Shown piece after piece: positions 10,210 to 21,212 of a DNA stretch of 64,000 bases. Made by a program: the position numbers and the translations under genes. The notes below the pieces were generated by a model. It worked only from the letters and a program-made list of their open reading frames with translations, was not told the origin of the DNA and searched no databases. Numbering within the stretch: position 1 is the stretch's first letter; each line of letters starts with the position of its first letter. The DNA comes from Eupeodes corollae (Eukaryota; Arthropoda; Insecta; Diptera; Syrphidae). Where the stretch lies: assembly GCF_945859685.1 (NCBI RefSeq), contig NC_079147.1:190819174-190883173 (forward strand). The letters run 5' to 3'.

Positions 10210-11262
10210 GTTTTTTGCCTATACTACAAGGTTTTTCAACGGGGGCGCTAGAAAATAGATAGACAGGCATCTTTTGGCATTTCTCTTCCATAAGGTTTGT
10301 CATTTAATGATGGAAAGATATAAGACCCAACAACGAGTCGAAATAAAATTTACTACCGAAATTCGGAGTCAGTGGCCTCAACGTCCAATTTATGGTCGTC
10401 ATAATCGTCCAGATCAACAATTGAGCGTCTAGTGGACAAATTTGAATCCACAGGCACAGTACAAAAAATTTTTATGACAGTGAGACAAAGAAGTGCCTGT
10501 AGTGTCAAGAATATTGCTACCGCTGAGGCTTCAGTTACAGAAAGCCCAAATGTGTCTCTCACACATCGTTCTCAAGCGTTGGGCATCTCTGTGACTTCGT
10601 TATGATGGATTTTGCGAAAAGATCTTGGCCTATATCCTTACAAGATTAAATTGACGCAAGAACTGAGACCGCTTGTCCACCATAAGTGTCGTATATTGGT
10701 AATTTGGGCTGAACAACAACTTTAAAATGATTCGATTTTCATCGAAAAATCATCTTCATCGATGAGGCTCGTTTCTGGCTAAATATGTAGCTTCGTCAAT
10801 AAACAAAATATGAGGTATGACAGCAATCCACATTCTACACTTACTCCATGAGTCATAATTACAAAAAATATATGGTTTGGTTTGGTTTATGGGCCTCCGC
10901 GGCGGCGAAGTCATTGGGCCGTACTTCTTCCATGACGGTCAAGACCGGCATGTTACTGTGAATGGGGATAGCTACTGTTCAATGATACCCGAACATTTTT
11001 AGAAATAATTGGTTAATATGGACTCGGAGGACATGTGGCTCCAACAGGAAAGTGCCACAAGCCATTTAGAGGATGTCACAATCAATTTATTGGAAACCAA
11101 GTTTGAAGATCGTGATATCTAACGAAATGGTCCAGTCGTCGCTTGGATGCCTGGGTAGTGCGATTTGACTCCGTTTGGCTATTTCCTGTCGGGTTTCGTC
11201 AAGTTTATGGTCTATGCCGATAAGCCAGATACGATTGATGAACTTCGCACGTATATCGTTGG
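10210..11262 (+). mobile_element. Mariner-like element, truncated by an RTE junction
   Basis: It starts with AAGGTTTTTCAACGGGGGCGCT, like the mariner at 5.42 kb. Translation across several frameshifts gives an N-terminal MERYKTQQRVEIKF, then IFIDEARFWL (first Asp region), VIGPYFFHD with VTVNGDSY, then MWLQQESATSHLEDV and finally CDLTPFGYFLSGFVKFMVYADKPDT. The second catalytic position reads QQES instead of QQDG, so that Asp is Glu. Several stops are present. It ends abruptly at about 11262, where RTE sequence of opposite strand starts. Dead copy. Confidence 0.75.
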
Positions 11263-11310
11263 GTGAGGTCACCTTCCACTTGTGCGCGCCACCTGATTCG
11301 CGGTCTTCCT

Positions 11311-11838
11311 CTACTGCGCTGTCCTGTGGGTGCGGATTCGGGCCGGAGCATTGGTTTCCATGCGTTCTACGTGACCCAGCCATCTAAGTCGTTGGACTTT
11401 TACCCTTCTGGGTAAGTCTACATCGCTGTACAGCCCGTACAGCTCATCGTTCCATCTTCTCCTCCACTCCCCTTCGATGCATACGGGACCGTAGATCACT
11501 CGAAGAACTTTTCTCTCGAAGCAACCCAAGGTGCTTTCATCCGCTTTTGTCATAGTCCATACTTCTGCACCGTATAGCAGGACGGGAATGCTAAGGGTCT
11601 TATATAGCAACACTTTGGTCCCTCGAGGGAGGACTTTAATACTCAATTGCTTTCTTAGTCCAAAGAAACAGCGGTTAGCAAGAGTTATTCTGCGTTTGAT
11701 CTCAGCGCTGGTGTTGTTTTCTGCGTTTAAAGCGGAGCCTAGGTAGACGAAGTCCTTGACTACCTGAAAGTAACGTCTGTCGATGGTGACGTTTTGACCA
11801 AGACGTCGGTGTTGTATGTCCTTTCTTGACGACAGCAT
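11311..11838 (-). pseudogene. RTE reverse transcriptase C-terminal (thumb) fragment
   Basis: This 175-codon frame contains VKDFVYLGSALNAENNTSAE, KRRITLANRCFFGLRKQLS, LYGAEVWTMTKADESTLGCF and LRWLGHVERMETNAPARIR. It aligns end to end with the C-terminal half of 21213-22247. This region follows the polymerase palm in RTE/CFDP2-like ORFs. It is out of frame with the preceding palm fragment at 11760-12059. Confidence 0.85.
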
Positions 11839-12059
11839 GTACTTTGTTTTGCCTCATTAACCGTTAAACCCATTTTTGCTGCCTCTGCCTCAATAGTGTT
11901 GACGTGTGAGCTCTGCGCTATTCTTTCAAGCACGATGTTAAAAAAATCACATGACAGCGGATCACCTTGTCTAAAACCATTTTTGACATCGAAAGGTTCT
12001 GTTGAGTTGTTTCCAACTTTTATGGAGCAGCGTGAATTCTCCATAGTCATCCTGCACAT
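11760..12059 (-). pseudogene. RTE reverse transcriptase palm fragment, YADD deleted
   Basis: It contains MCRMTMENSRCSIKVGNNST and GFRQGDPLSCDFFNIVLERI, equivalent to the region just upstream of YADD in the copy at 21-24 kb. The YADD box itself is absent because of an internal deletion, then a frameshift follows. Confidence 0.85.
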
Positions 12060-12373
12060 GGCTCTATGCAGCTTGTCCCTGTAGATGCTGTCATATGCGG
12101 CCTTGAAATCGATGAAAAGGTGGAGGGTGTCGATTTGGTGTTCTGGGGTTTTTTCCAGGATCTCCCGTAATGTGAATATTTGATCAACTGTGGACTTTCT
12201 GGTCTAAAACCACACTGATAAGGACCTATCAGGTTGTTAACGATGGGCTTTAGTTGTTCACATATTACGTCAGAGAAGATTTTATAGGCGATGTTAAGTA
12301 TACTGATTCCTCTATAGTTGGTGCAGTTTTAAGGGTCTCCTTTTTTCAGGATCTGGCAATACTGAGGTTCCAT

Positions 12374-12643
12374 TCATCGGACATACTTCTTCCGACCATA
12401 TCTTACAGATAAGTTGGTGCATGCTCTTAACCAACTTATCTCCAAATGCTTTAAGAGCTCGGCATTCAAGCCATCTGCTCCAGCGGCTTTATTAGACTTC
12501 AGTATAGATATGGCAATCTTTACTTCGTCTAAGTCGGGAGGACGGGATTGTTGGCTTTCGTCGTCTATATTGAATGAATCATCCTGCCTGACAGCGGAAT
12601 TCAGTTTGTCGTCGCCGACAGTCTGCAGAAGTGGTCCTTCCAT
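12374..12643 (-). pseudogene. RTE reverse transcriptase finger fragment
   Basis: It contains PDLDEVKIAISILKSNKAAG and ADGLNAELLKHL, the first conserved reverse transcriptase block. The next block (CPI-KKGDP) and the region around 12090-12330 are recognisable in shifted frames, so this copy retains the finger region missing from copy d. Confidence 0.8.
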
Positions 12644-13384
12644 ATCCTCAGCATTGACTGCGGTTCCACTATGATGTTTCCGCTTTCGTCTTTGCAGCCT
12701 TCGGTTCTAGGTTTATGTACCTGTGAATTTCGTTTCACCTGTTCATAAAACTTTCGAACTTCATTCCTGCTTTTAAAGCTTTCAACATCTTCGACCGCAC
12801 GTTTCTCATGCCCTCTCTTTTTCCTTCTCAGAAGGATTTCATCTCGCCTCTTCTGCTCATAGAGCTCATGAGCACCTCTCGCCTTTTTTATGCAGCGCCA
12901 CTCTGCGTGCCTGTTGTTTGGCTGCATTTGCTTGCCGACATTCCTCATCAAACAAGGGGTTCCTTGTTGGTGGCTTTTTAAAACCCAGCACATCAGAGGC
13001 GGCTTCTCTGATTGCATCTTGGCAATATTGCCACTGGTTTTCGATACATTGTGTTGGCGGCAGAGAACTTTGAGAGAGGTTACTTGTAACTCGGTCGGAA
13101 AAGGATTTGGCGATGCCTGGCGATTGTAGCCGTTCGACGTTGTATCTTCTCCCAGCACTTCCCTGTTTTGCCTCGGGTCTGGAAATCCGAAGTGCTACCT
13201 TGGCTACAATGAAGTAGTGGACCGAGTCGATGTTAGCTCCTCTGAAAGTTCGTACATCCATAATGCTGGAAGCGTGTCTGGCGTCAATCGCAATATGGTC
13301 AATCTGGTTGACCGTAGATTGATCTGGAGAAGTCCAGGTTCCTTTGTGGATGTTGAGGTGTGGAAAACGCGTACTGACTACCAT
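12601..13384 (-). pseudogene. RTE endonuclease C-terminal part and linker
   Basis: Two overlapping frames (12866-13384 and 12601-13158) contain HLNIHKGTWTSPDQSTVNQI, DHIAIDARHASSIMDVRTFR, then NPLFDEECRQANAAKQQARR. The D-HIAIDAR and final D--H motifs are typical of exo-endonuclease-phosphatase domains of RTE LINEs and of the bovine CFDP2-related family. A frameshift separates them. Confidence 0.82.
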
Positions 13385-13407
13385 GACGTTTCGCCCCGCA
13401 GCAAAGT

Positions 13408-13665
13408 CTATGAGCCTGAATCCGTTGTCGGAAGTGTTGTCGTGCAGGCTGTTCTTCCGATTATTCCACCAAAGATGTCTTCCCTTCCTAGCTTGGCATT
13501 AAAATCGCCCAGGACTATTTTAATATCATAGCTGGGGCACTGCTCATAATGTTTTGTCTTGGAGCTCGAAGAACATATCTTTGGTGTTATTGTCTTTCTC
13601 TTCTGTGGGGCGTGCGCGCATATCAGGCTAATGTTGCCGAATTTAACCTTGATGCGTATGGTCAT
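13408..13665 (-). pseudogene. RTE endonuclease N-terminal part
   Basis: It contains ISLICAHAPQKRKTITPKIC and YDIKIVLGDFNAKLGREDIF, the LGDFN catalytic block of apurinic-like endonucleases. The frame ends in TDSGS, where the other copy continues FRLVDFAAGRDVLVAS, so a frameshift broke it. Confidence 0.82.
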
Positions 13666-13783
13666 GAGGCGCTTATTGATGCACCTATAACTCTAGACTT
13701 CTTGCCTAAGTCTGGCTCCAATGACGAAGCCGCACCCAAATAAGCGCTGTTGGTTTTCGTGGTAGCAGTCTGTGCGCTTAATG

Positions 13784-14400
13784 TACTTTAATAATTATAT
13801 ACGTAGTGAATTTATTCCGAGTATTTACTCCTCTGTAGAAAAATGTCTGCAGTCTTGTATGCATGATGAAAACTCAAAATATCACCCTAACCACAGAAAA
13901 GAAGAAACAACACCAATCGATATTTTACCGTGTTAAAAGCACTTTATATACAAAATTAATTAATTATACCAAAAAAAAAATAAAACGTGTTAGGTTTCTC
14001 AAATTAATTCAAAAGTAATTTCAAAAACAAACAAACTGCGTAAATACATTTTATAATGATTATGTCTGGTCAACACTTCACCGCCTCTTTATACATTTTG
14101 ACATCGAATTTTCGTTTGAAACATTCATAAAGCAAAAATATTAAACACTCAAATATGTAAAAACAACAACTTTAGTGACGAAATGCACTTAAAACCGCAT
14201 CGTCAAAAGAGTCCTCTATGTAACTTTACTCTCATAACTATAAACTAAAGCCTTTTTTTCAATCAAGGGTATAAATTAAAATTATTAAAAATTTCCCTGA
14301 ATCTATATTTGTTTGTATTTTTTTGATTTTTCACTTAAGGCCATTCTAGAGGGCAACTATTATAACTTAGGTACAACAAACACGACAGCCATTTTGACTC
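13784..14400. other. AT-rich unassigned sequence
   Basis: No open frame, repeat or motif recognised. Confidence 0.4.
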
Positions 14401-15800
14401 ATTACATTTCCTAAAACGATGTTTGTTAAGGACCATTGTGTTAGGCTTTAGGTACAGGAGCGATAGGGGGTAGGTATAACTTAGGTACTTGTAATTCTAA
14501 CTTTAGTCTTAGTTTCTAGCTACTTCTAATCCCCGTTGCGTGTTTCGATTTCAAGCTTCGATAGCTAGCTCGTTCATCGCATCAGTTATCGTGTTTTGGT
14601 TTTGAGTTCGTTGGTTTTATTGTGAGAAGAATAGAAGAAAAAAGGACACACATGCGATAGGAATCAAACCCTCTCTAAGTCAAATGAACTCCAAATCGCA
14701 TTTTCACTAAAGTGTTGTTTGTGTCAACAACGACGATGACGATGACGAGACGACTACGTAACGTTTTCGTATCGTACACAACAAGGAAAACCACTTTTCA
14801 AGTGGATTTGCCTTTTTTCACTCTCTCTGTAGCTGAATCTATTGTATAGAGCTGGCATTTAAGGGTAGTGTAAGAAGGGAAAATAACAGTAACAGTACCT
14901 TTGGTATAGTTTAACCGATTATTTCGAATTAATTACTCAACACCACCAAATGAGAGAGTTACGGCCAACAACATCAACACAGTGTTGGCCGCTCTGTAAT
15001 AGGAAACAATTAAATTGAGATTGACAGACTATACAAGTGGTATTGAAGGAAGGGGGTGGGGGTGGATGGCGATGGTGTTCAGAAGGAGCTGATAGAGTTT
15101 CATTTTCGTTCATTCATCCATAAGTCCGACCAACCGACAAGCTACGCTACAGAACGACTAAAGGTTGCACGTTTGTAGCTGTTGGGTTGATTGAAAGGGG
15201 TCGGCTTGTGGCATGGCTTGGATTGGAGTTGGTCTTAGACAGAGGAGAAACCGAACAAAAAAAAAACCGCATATGCTCGGCGTCGTAGTCGTCGTCGTCG
15301 TCATTGTATCGTAAGTGATGGTAAGAGAAATAGAAGCTTTCCAATCGGCAATCTTTCACTAGCTATAGCAAAGCTCCTGGTGATGGTGATGGTTGAATGC
15401 TGTGCGAGTCGAGTCTGAGTAGTGGAAAAGTTTGCATGTCACCACTATTGAGATACAACGACTGATTATGTGTCCGATCGAGTGGACAGACATGCAATTT
15501 GCTTGTGACCGGTATAAAACCATACCAGGAGTGGGTACAAGATAGCTCTTGGAGTAAAAAGACATGCAGCCAAGTTCAGTCCCCCATCATCCAGTCCAAC
15601 CCTCTGTACGACTATACTTTAATGTAAAATGGAAGTTGTAAACGTGATGCTTGATGGTAATCGAAATGTGTCCATGTCCACACAGGAATTCCACTAAACC
15701 AACCATACACCAGGTACATTCAATACAAACTACCAACGACATAAACATCGACGATGAAAGAGTGTTAAAGTCTATGGTGGTTTAAGATGGGGTTACACGT
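14401..15800. promoter_or_regulatory. Repeat-poor, promoter-like region (weak)
   Basis: This 1.4-kb stretch lacks any transposon signature and has a more balanced base composition than its surroundings. It contains an arthropod initiator-like TCAGTT at 14582-14587 (A+1 at 14584). GTC/GATGAC trinucleotide runs occur at about 14735-14755 and 15288-15303. No TATA box or DPE sits at the right spacing, and no long ORF follows. It could be a promoter with 5' UTR or an unremarkable island between repeats. The call is inference. Confidence 0.2.
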
Positions 15801-16295
15801 TACACTCTGTTACAAGTTGCGTGCTAAGGTTTATTTTTATAGAAAACGAGGATAACGATATTGTAAAGGGTACTTTTTATTCGATTTCATTTGTTTTTGA
15901 GAGTTTTTATTATTATTTTGTTGCTATTCAATGCTTGTTTTATGAAATATTGTATAAAAGGTCGGGTTCAAAATGGTCATCAAAATAATGCACTTGAGTG
16001 AATAATTTATCGGTGAAAATTAAACGGTATTAATGTAATATTTCTACAACTTTTTTTTCCTGAAATTATAGAATTTTTGTAATAATGGAGTTGTTTATGG
16101 TGTTGTAGGTATAAGAAAACAAACAGTAGGTTTGTAGTTAGAGGGTTTTATTTTAAGGTTCAAAGGTTGAGTTGGAGTTTATTTAAATGTGGCTTTAGAT
16201 AAAATAATAAGAACGTTGAGGACTGGATTAGAAAGTATGTACAAAAGTACATCATGATTTTCGATTTTAATTTAATTGATGTAGTATGCTTTCTT
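15801..16295. other. AT-rich unassigned sequence
   Basis: No supported feature. Confidence 0.4.
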
Positions 16296-16619
16296 CGTCA
16301 AGTCGTTTGATGCCCTCTGCGTGCACCACCTGAGTCGTGGTCTTCCCCTACTGCGTTTGCCTTTAAAATTGGATTCCAAGACTTCTCTATATGATCCAGA
16401 CATCTAAGTAATTGGGCTCTTATTCTTTTCCATAGATTGGTGTTTATTTACTGTACAGTCCATACACTCCACTTTCTGTCTATTCTGCCGAGACCAAAAA
16501 TCACCCGAAGATTTTTTCTCTCGAAGGATCCTAAGACGCTCTTATCTTTGGAAGAGTCCAAGCCGCAGGGCTATAAATAAGAACTAGGATGATAAGCGTC
16601 ATAGAGATGGTTGCTTTAA

Positions 16620-16928
16620 ATGCTCGAATCTTCCTCACCCTCGAACTACCGACCTATTGGACTTACGTCCCTTCTTTCCAAGGTCATGGAAATGCTGATT
16701 AATTATCAGCTTAAGAAATATCTTGAGAGACGGAAGATTCTTAATGACCGGCAATATGGCTTTCCTAGCAATAGGTTCACTGGTGATCTCATGTTTCATC
16801 TTACCGAACAGTGTAACAAATCTTTACATTGTTTTGGAGAAAGTAAGATTATTGTACTTGATATTTCAAAGGCATATGATAGAGTTTTTATTTTTTTGGT
16901 ATTGATGAATCTTTTCTTCGTTGGGTAA
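16620..16928 (+). pseudogene. Jockey reverse transcriptase finger/palm fragment
   Basis: An open frame of 102 codons carries reverse transcriptase blocks: SNYRPIGLTSLLSKVMEMLI, QYGF-S-R-TGDL and IIVLDISKAYDRV (the DIS-A-D block with the first palm Asp). It is broken afterwards by a frameshift where WHQALL would follow. No polymerase activity is possible. Confidence 0.82.
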
Positions 16929-17700
16929 GAAATTACCTTCCGGATCGTTCAATTAAAGTAGTTTCAAGGCTCCGTTTGTCTCCGACACTCTTCCTTATTT
17001 TATAAATGATCTTTTCGTTGATGACAGTACCCTCAGCCTCTCATATTCGTCTTTAGATTATCATCCTTGTTCCTCTGATGGACTAGCAATGACAGCGTAT
17101 GATAAGCTCAATTAACTCTGAACTTGACAGCATTATACAATGGGGAATACAAAATCGCGTGGAATTTAATGTTTCGAAAACACAATACGTATCGTTAAAG
17201 CGAGATAAACCCTTCTTGCCACTATCTATGAATTGCACTTGTATCAATGAAACGGAAAATCTTGACATCTCCTGAATGTGCCTCAGCAACCACTTTTTGT
17301 GGAGCTATCACATACGAGATACGTCCGAAACTTCAATATAACTCTCATCTCTGGGCTGGTGCTCCAGTTATTTATTCTCACCCTTTTTAGCGTTATTTAC
17401 AGACTATGCTCTAGTGAAATACCCTGTTGCATTCCCTTCCTTAAACAATTTAATTGTAATACCCGCGCTTCTAGGAATGCCCATCAGTTTACCTTTGAGC
17501 CTAATTTCGGACGTACTATCAAGTACAGATATTCATTTTTTAGCCGTACTACGCGACTGTGGAACGCATCGCCACGCTCTATCTTTCCCTACCATCGCAA
17601 TGTTCATGAATTCCCTCTTTTCCAAATGCTTACACTGTATTTGGCATATTAAAGTTATATAAAATCCTTTTAGTGTTCGCCAATTATAAAAAAAAAGTTA
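16626..17700 (+). mobile_element. Jockey-like LINE fragment inserted in RTE copy c
   Basis: Plus-strand translation gives SSSPSNYRPIGLTSLLSKVM, EMLINYQLKKYLERRKILND, RQYGFPSNRFTGDLMFHLTE and GESKIIVLDISKAYDRV, then frameshifted remains of the palm (DDSTLSLSYS near 17020-17045, NRVEFNVSKTQ near 17155-17180) and the 3' region to an A-rich stretch near 17686-17696. It matches the 46.2-47.4 kb copy. The 5' end is truncated within the reverse transcriptase, normal for LINEs. Confidence 0.82.
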
Positions 17701-18395
17701 TTCTTTGTTAATTTCGACAAAGTTCTTAACTACCTTAAAGTCATAGCTATCTATGGTGATGTTTTGTCCAAGGCGTCGCGTCGTCGTTCAATGTCCTTCT
17801 TTGATGACAGTATGTATTTAGTCTTGACCACTAAAACCATCTTCCACTTCCGTCGCAATTTTCTACAATGACATCACGTTTTGATCTGCCAATTACATCA
17901 ATATCATCGCCGTATCCGAATAATTGAATGGACCTTTGGAAGATTGTGGCTCTGCATAGTGTTGAATCTTAAGTTTTGCACAATTCTTTACAGAACTGTA
18001 TTGATTTTTTCCGACCTTAATAGCGCAGCGTGCATACTACATGGTCATCCTGCATACGCGGGCAAGTTTGACAGGAATTCCAAAGCAAAGCATTGTTCAG
18101 TAAATCTCTTCTCTAGATGTCCTGTGTGGCCTTGAAATCGATAAAGTGAAGGTAAGCATCGAACAGTAGTTGCAGGTTTTTTTAAAATCATTTTATTAAT
18201 GCACTGGTCTGAATCCACAATGTTATGGACCAATAAAGTTGTTGACGAACAGCTTCAGACTTTCAGATAATGCGGCAGATAGATTCTTATACACGATGTT
18301 CAGGAGACTGATGCTCCTCTTCTTGAGTATTGGGCAAACTATTTAGGGTTTCCAGACTCGTGCATGCTTATTTCTGACCATATTTTGTTTTTATA

Positions 18396-18789
18396 AAAGT
18401 GTGTTGTCGGAATTGTTCTTTGGACAGCTGTTTCCCATTCGGCAAAAAGTGTTAAAAATTGTGCATCTCGATTGGAATTTATTCGAGCCAACTTTACGAT
18501 CTTATCACTCTCAAGTGTTGAAATAAATGCCCTCAATAGGCTTTAATATTGTAATGCATTCATTTCTTTAACTACTACATTTACCAAGTCATTTAAAAAT
18601 TTCAGAATTCATCAGTCTTTGACTAAAACTAGTGAGTTGGTACTTGATTACAAAAACTTCAAGTAGGGATCTTCATAGAAATACTGAAATCATATATTTC
18701 GAAACAACTTTTTGAGGCACGGTAGGACCAAAATAACTCGGAACTTAACAAGATTAAGACCGTCGTACTACAAAGAAGTATCCTAGTAC
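18396..18789. other. Unassigned spacer
   Basis: Short spacer with no recognised motif. Confidence 0.35.
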
Positions 18790-19252
18790 CAACATTGAAT
18801 CTTTTGTATTCAACAGGTGCGGATCAAATTTATATTTGTTAATATATTGTAACGTGAAACCAACCAAGTATATTTTTAGAAAAAAAATCCAATCAACGTT
18901 TTTATTGAAAAAATCAAAAAAACGGAACAAAAAATTTATCACCTCGTAAATTTTAGGAATACAAAATGATTTTATCTCCAAAACAATTTCGTGCAACGAA
19001 AAAGAACGTTTTTAACATTCTGAAAAATTTTGACAGTTTTTACAAAAAATTAAAACTTAAAAGAAAATTTAACAAAAGTTGGTAAAAATTTGATTTTCGA
19101 CTCAAATATCTTTTCAAACCACTGAGATTTTGGCTTCCAGCTAATTTTAACTTATAAGAAATGTTAAATGCCTCCTATAAAATTTTCACTTCAGTACTTC
19201 AGAATCGGCTCAAAATGTGGATTTCATCAAAAAATCTCTTAAGTTAATTTCA
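18790..19252 (+). repeat. Monomer-carrying A/T repeat, left part
   Basis: Begins near AATATATTGTAACGTGAAAC, which is found in inverse at 42.73 kb, and continues into A/T-rich monomers with TTTTGACAGTTTTTACAAAAA and GATTTTCGACTCAAATATCT blocks. The same blocks recur at 20.26-21.03, 42.0-43.1 (inverse) and 44.0-44.8 kb. It breaks off where a LINE reverse transcriptase starts at 19253. No coding capacity of its own. Confidence 0.7.
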
Positions 19253-19295
19253 GGCGGGTTTCAGATCGGGCTACTCTACTATTGATCACATTTTC

Positions 19296-20003
19296 GTGTT
19301 CAAAAGTATTGCTGACTCATACCTTGAGAGAAGTAAAAAGTTGTATGTCATCTTCGTGGATTTTAGAGCAGCGTTCGACACGGTTGACCAGGATGTCCTA
19401 ATGTACAAGATGCACGGGCTTGGAATGTCCTTAAAATTTGGTCAACTCATTCAAAATATCTATGGAGATACGAAATCGTCAGTATGGAATGGTGCTAATA
19501 GATCAGAGTGGTTTGCAACCAAAACAGGAGTCAGACAAGGCTGTTCTCTAAGCCCCGATCTATTTGCACTTTTTATAAACGACTTGGTCTATTGTCTACC
19601 TGGTGGCATAGAATTTGCGGGACTGAAAATTAAAGCCCTTCTTTATGCAGATGATGTAGTGATGATGGCAAACTCAAGTGAAACTCTACAGCTAATGTTA
19701 AATAAGCTCCAAGAATTCTGTAAGTTGTAGAATCTTATGGTTAATCCGGATAAGTCCAAAGTTATGGTAATTCGAAAGAGAGCAGGCAGAACTAGCGCAA
19801 ACAAGAAATGGTATTACGAAGATAATGCTGTTGAGGTTGTAAAAGAATACAAATATCTTGGTGTACTATTCACTCAAAATATGAAAATGGATAAACATTT
19901 AAAAGATAAATTATCTAAGGCGAAAACTGCAATAAACGCTACCTGGAAAAATTGCTTCAACAACAAATTCACAGTAGTAAATATCGGGTCTTTGAAACTG
20001 TAG
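19296..20003 (+). pseudogene. LINE reverse transcriptase, one stop in the middle
   Basis: Two adjacent frames read as one: 19296-19730 (144 codons) and 19737-20003, in the same register with a single TAG at about 19728-19730. Motifs in order: QAGFRSGYSTIDHIF just upstream of the first ATG, YVIFVDFRAAFDTVDQDVLM (palm Asp), GVRQGCSLSPDLFALFINDL, LLYADDVVMMANSSE (YADD catalytic box), NPDKSKVMVIRKRAGR and EYKYLGVLFTQNMKM. All core polymerase residues are visible, so this is the best-preserved polymerase core in the window. No endonuclease is present. The clade is not assigned with confidence. Confidence 0.85.
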
Positions 20004-20103
20004 CGGAATCAATCATCTTTTATGCTGAACAGGTATGGGGAGGTTCAGAATATGAATCGGTTGAGAAACTTTTAAGGTACTACCTGAAACGAGAATTTCA
20101 CCT

Positions 20104-20114
20104 TCCCCCCCCCC
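20104..20114 (+). repeat. Poly-C run within LINE ORF2
   Basis: A run of about eleven C residues lies where the ORF reads LPPPP. A frameshift follows directly, so slippage here probably broke the frame. Confidence 0.55.
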
Positions 20115-20262
20115 CAACGCACCGAACTATATGCTTATGATTGAGACTGGATTGCGTTACTAATTGAAACACTCAAACTACAAGTTGACTATGTTCTACG
20201 TGTCATGCAATTGCCTGATTACCGGCTCCATAAGATGGTCGCCATTCAAGTGGTGCGAAGAA

Positions 20263-21028
20263 ATATTTTTTTCAACATTCGCACAAATTTTGAGAAAAAT
20301 CAAGTTAACAGTTTTTTTACAAAAAATAAAAACCTAAACAAAAAATTAATAAAAGTTAGCAAAAATTGATTTTCGATTCAAATATGTTTTCAAAACTTTG
20401 AGATATTAGCTTTAAACTACTTTTATCTTTTTAAAAATATTGTTGTTAACATTCAGTAAAATTTTGAGAAAAATCAAATTGACAGTTTTTTTTACAGAAA
20501 TTAAAAATCAAGAAAAAAAACAATACTAAAATTGGTAAAAATTTACTTTCGACTCAGATAGCTTTTTAAAACTTAAAAATATTGTCTTTAAACTTTTATT
20601 ATTTCACAGTAAATTCGATATTCAGTAGTTTTTTTTTATAAAACTCCAACAGTCTGCTTTTTCATAAAAAAATGAAATCTACAGAAAATAGTACGAACAT
20701 TTGGTAAAAATTGATGTTCGGTTCTTGATATCTCTCAAATTGATTTCATTCATCCAATTTCTAAAATTTCAAGAAATGCTACTAAAATTTATAAAAATTT
20801 ATTTTGGACTAAAAATCTATTTAACAAAACTAGGTTTTCAAACTAAACTATTTCTTACATGAAAAATATTGTTTTTAATTTTAAAATTTGTAAGAATAAT
20901 TCAACTGAAAATTTTGTTTCACCCAATTCGAAAACTAACAAACTCTTAATTAAGGCAAATCGACAGACGGGATGGGAAGTTATCAGTGTGGGTCGCATCC
21001 CAGCCTGTTTTTTAAGGAGAAAATCGAT
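20263..21028 (+). repeat. Monomer-carrying A/T repeat, right part
   Basis: Contains at least three diverged monomers of roughly 170-180 bases, each with a poly-T/ACAAAAA--AAAAAC block, a TGATTTTCGA-TCAAATAT block and a TTGAGAAAAATCAA-TTGACAG block. The end carries a signature GACAGACGGGATGGGAAGTT then ATCAGTGTGGGTCGCATCCC then AGCCTGTTTTTT. The inverse of this signature is at 41996-42050, so it marks a true end of the element. Confidence 0.72.
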
Positions 21029-21212
21029 AGTGTACTTGAATAAATGGTTAATTTTAAGATATTTGTTCGAAGACTGTGTAAAATATTTACTCTTTCGCTA
21101 TTGTCAGTTTTTTCATTAATTGCAATTGTAGGTGATTTATGGCACAAAACAAAAGGTTAATGGGTTAATTCCGCTGGCCAGAAGTAGTCTTACTTACTTA
21201 CTTAAGGTGGCG

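Larger units (their letters stand above)
11263..13783 (-). mobile_element. RTE-like LINE copy, long but defective (copy b)
   Basis: The minus strand encodes, in several frames, an endonuclease (IVLGDFNAKLGREDIFGGII and DQSTVNQIDHIAIDARHASS), a linker with RNPLFDEECRQANAAKQQAR, and a reverse transcriptase (LKSNKAAGADGLNAELLKHL, GFRQGDPLSCDFFNIVLERI) ending with LRWLGHVERMETNAPAR. It parallels 21190-24295 throughout. The endonuclease DSDH motif reads DSVH. Between SSHVNTI and EAEAAKMGL about 36 residues are deleted, including the YADD catalytic box, so the polymerase is dead. Both ends are missing: the 3' terminus is cut at the mariner border and the 5' end stops around 13783. Confidence 0.88.
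16296..18395 (-). mobile_element. RTE-like LINE copy c, split by a Jockey fragment
   Basis: Left part (about 16296-16625) and right part (about 17717-18395) are both minus-strand pieces colinear with the RTE at 21.2-24.3 kb. The left part covers the ORF C-terminus and thumb. The right part covers a VKDF-like block, the region that would hold the YADD box (near 17900-17925), and the segment opposite the KSNKAAG-GDP region. About 130 bases of RTE sequence are lost between them and replaced by a plus-strand Jockey piece. Heavily mutated. Confidence 0.75.
19253..20262 (+). mobile_element. LINE ORF2 fragment embedded in the monomer repeat
   Basis: A reverse transcriptase fragment of a third LINE family, distinct from RTE and Jockey. 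Flanks on both sides are the same A/T monomer repeat, so it sits inside that element. Family identity with the ORF2 at 59.8-64.0 kb is supported by matching segments: KTAINATWKNCFNNKF here against RTAIDANWTQIFYNK there, and the block around IETGL against FESGL. The 5' part of the LINE is missing, and the 3' part is cut at about 20262 in the conserved LHKMVAIQVVRRN region. Confidence 0.78.

Noticed and set aside
19238..19253. Splice acceptor before the LINE reverse transcriptase (TTAATTTCAG|G)
   Set aside because: The CAG is part of the conserved codon for the Q in QAGFRSG; the resemblance to an acceptor is explained by coding sequence and the repeat junction.
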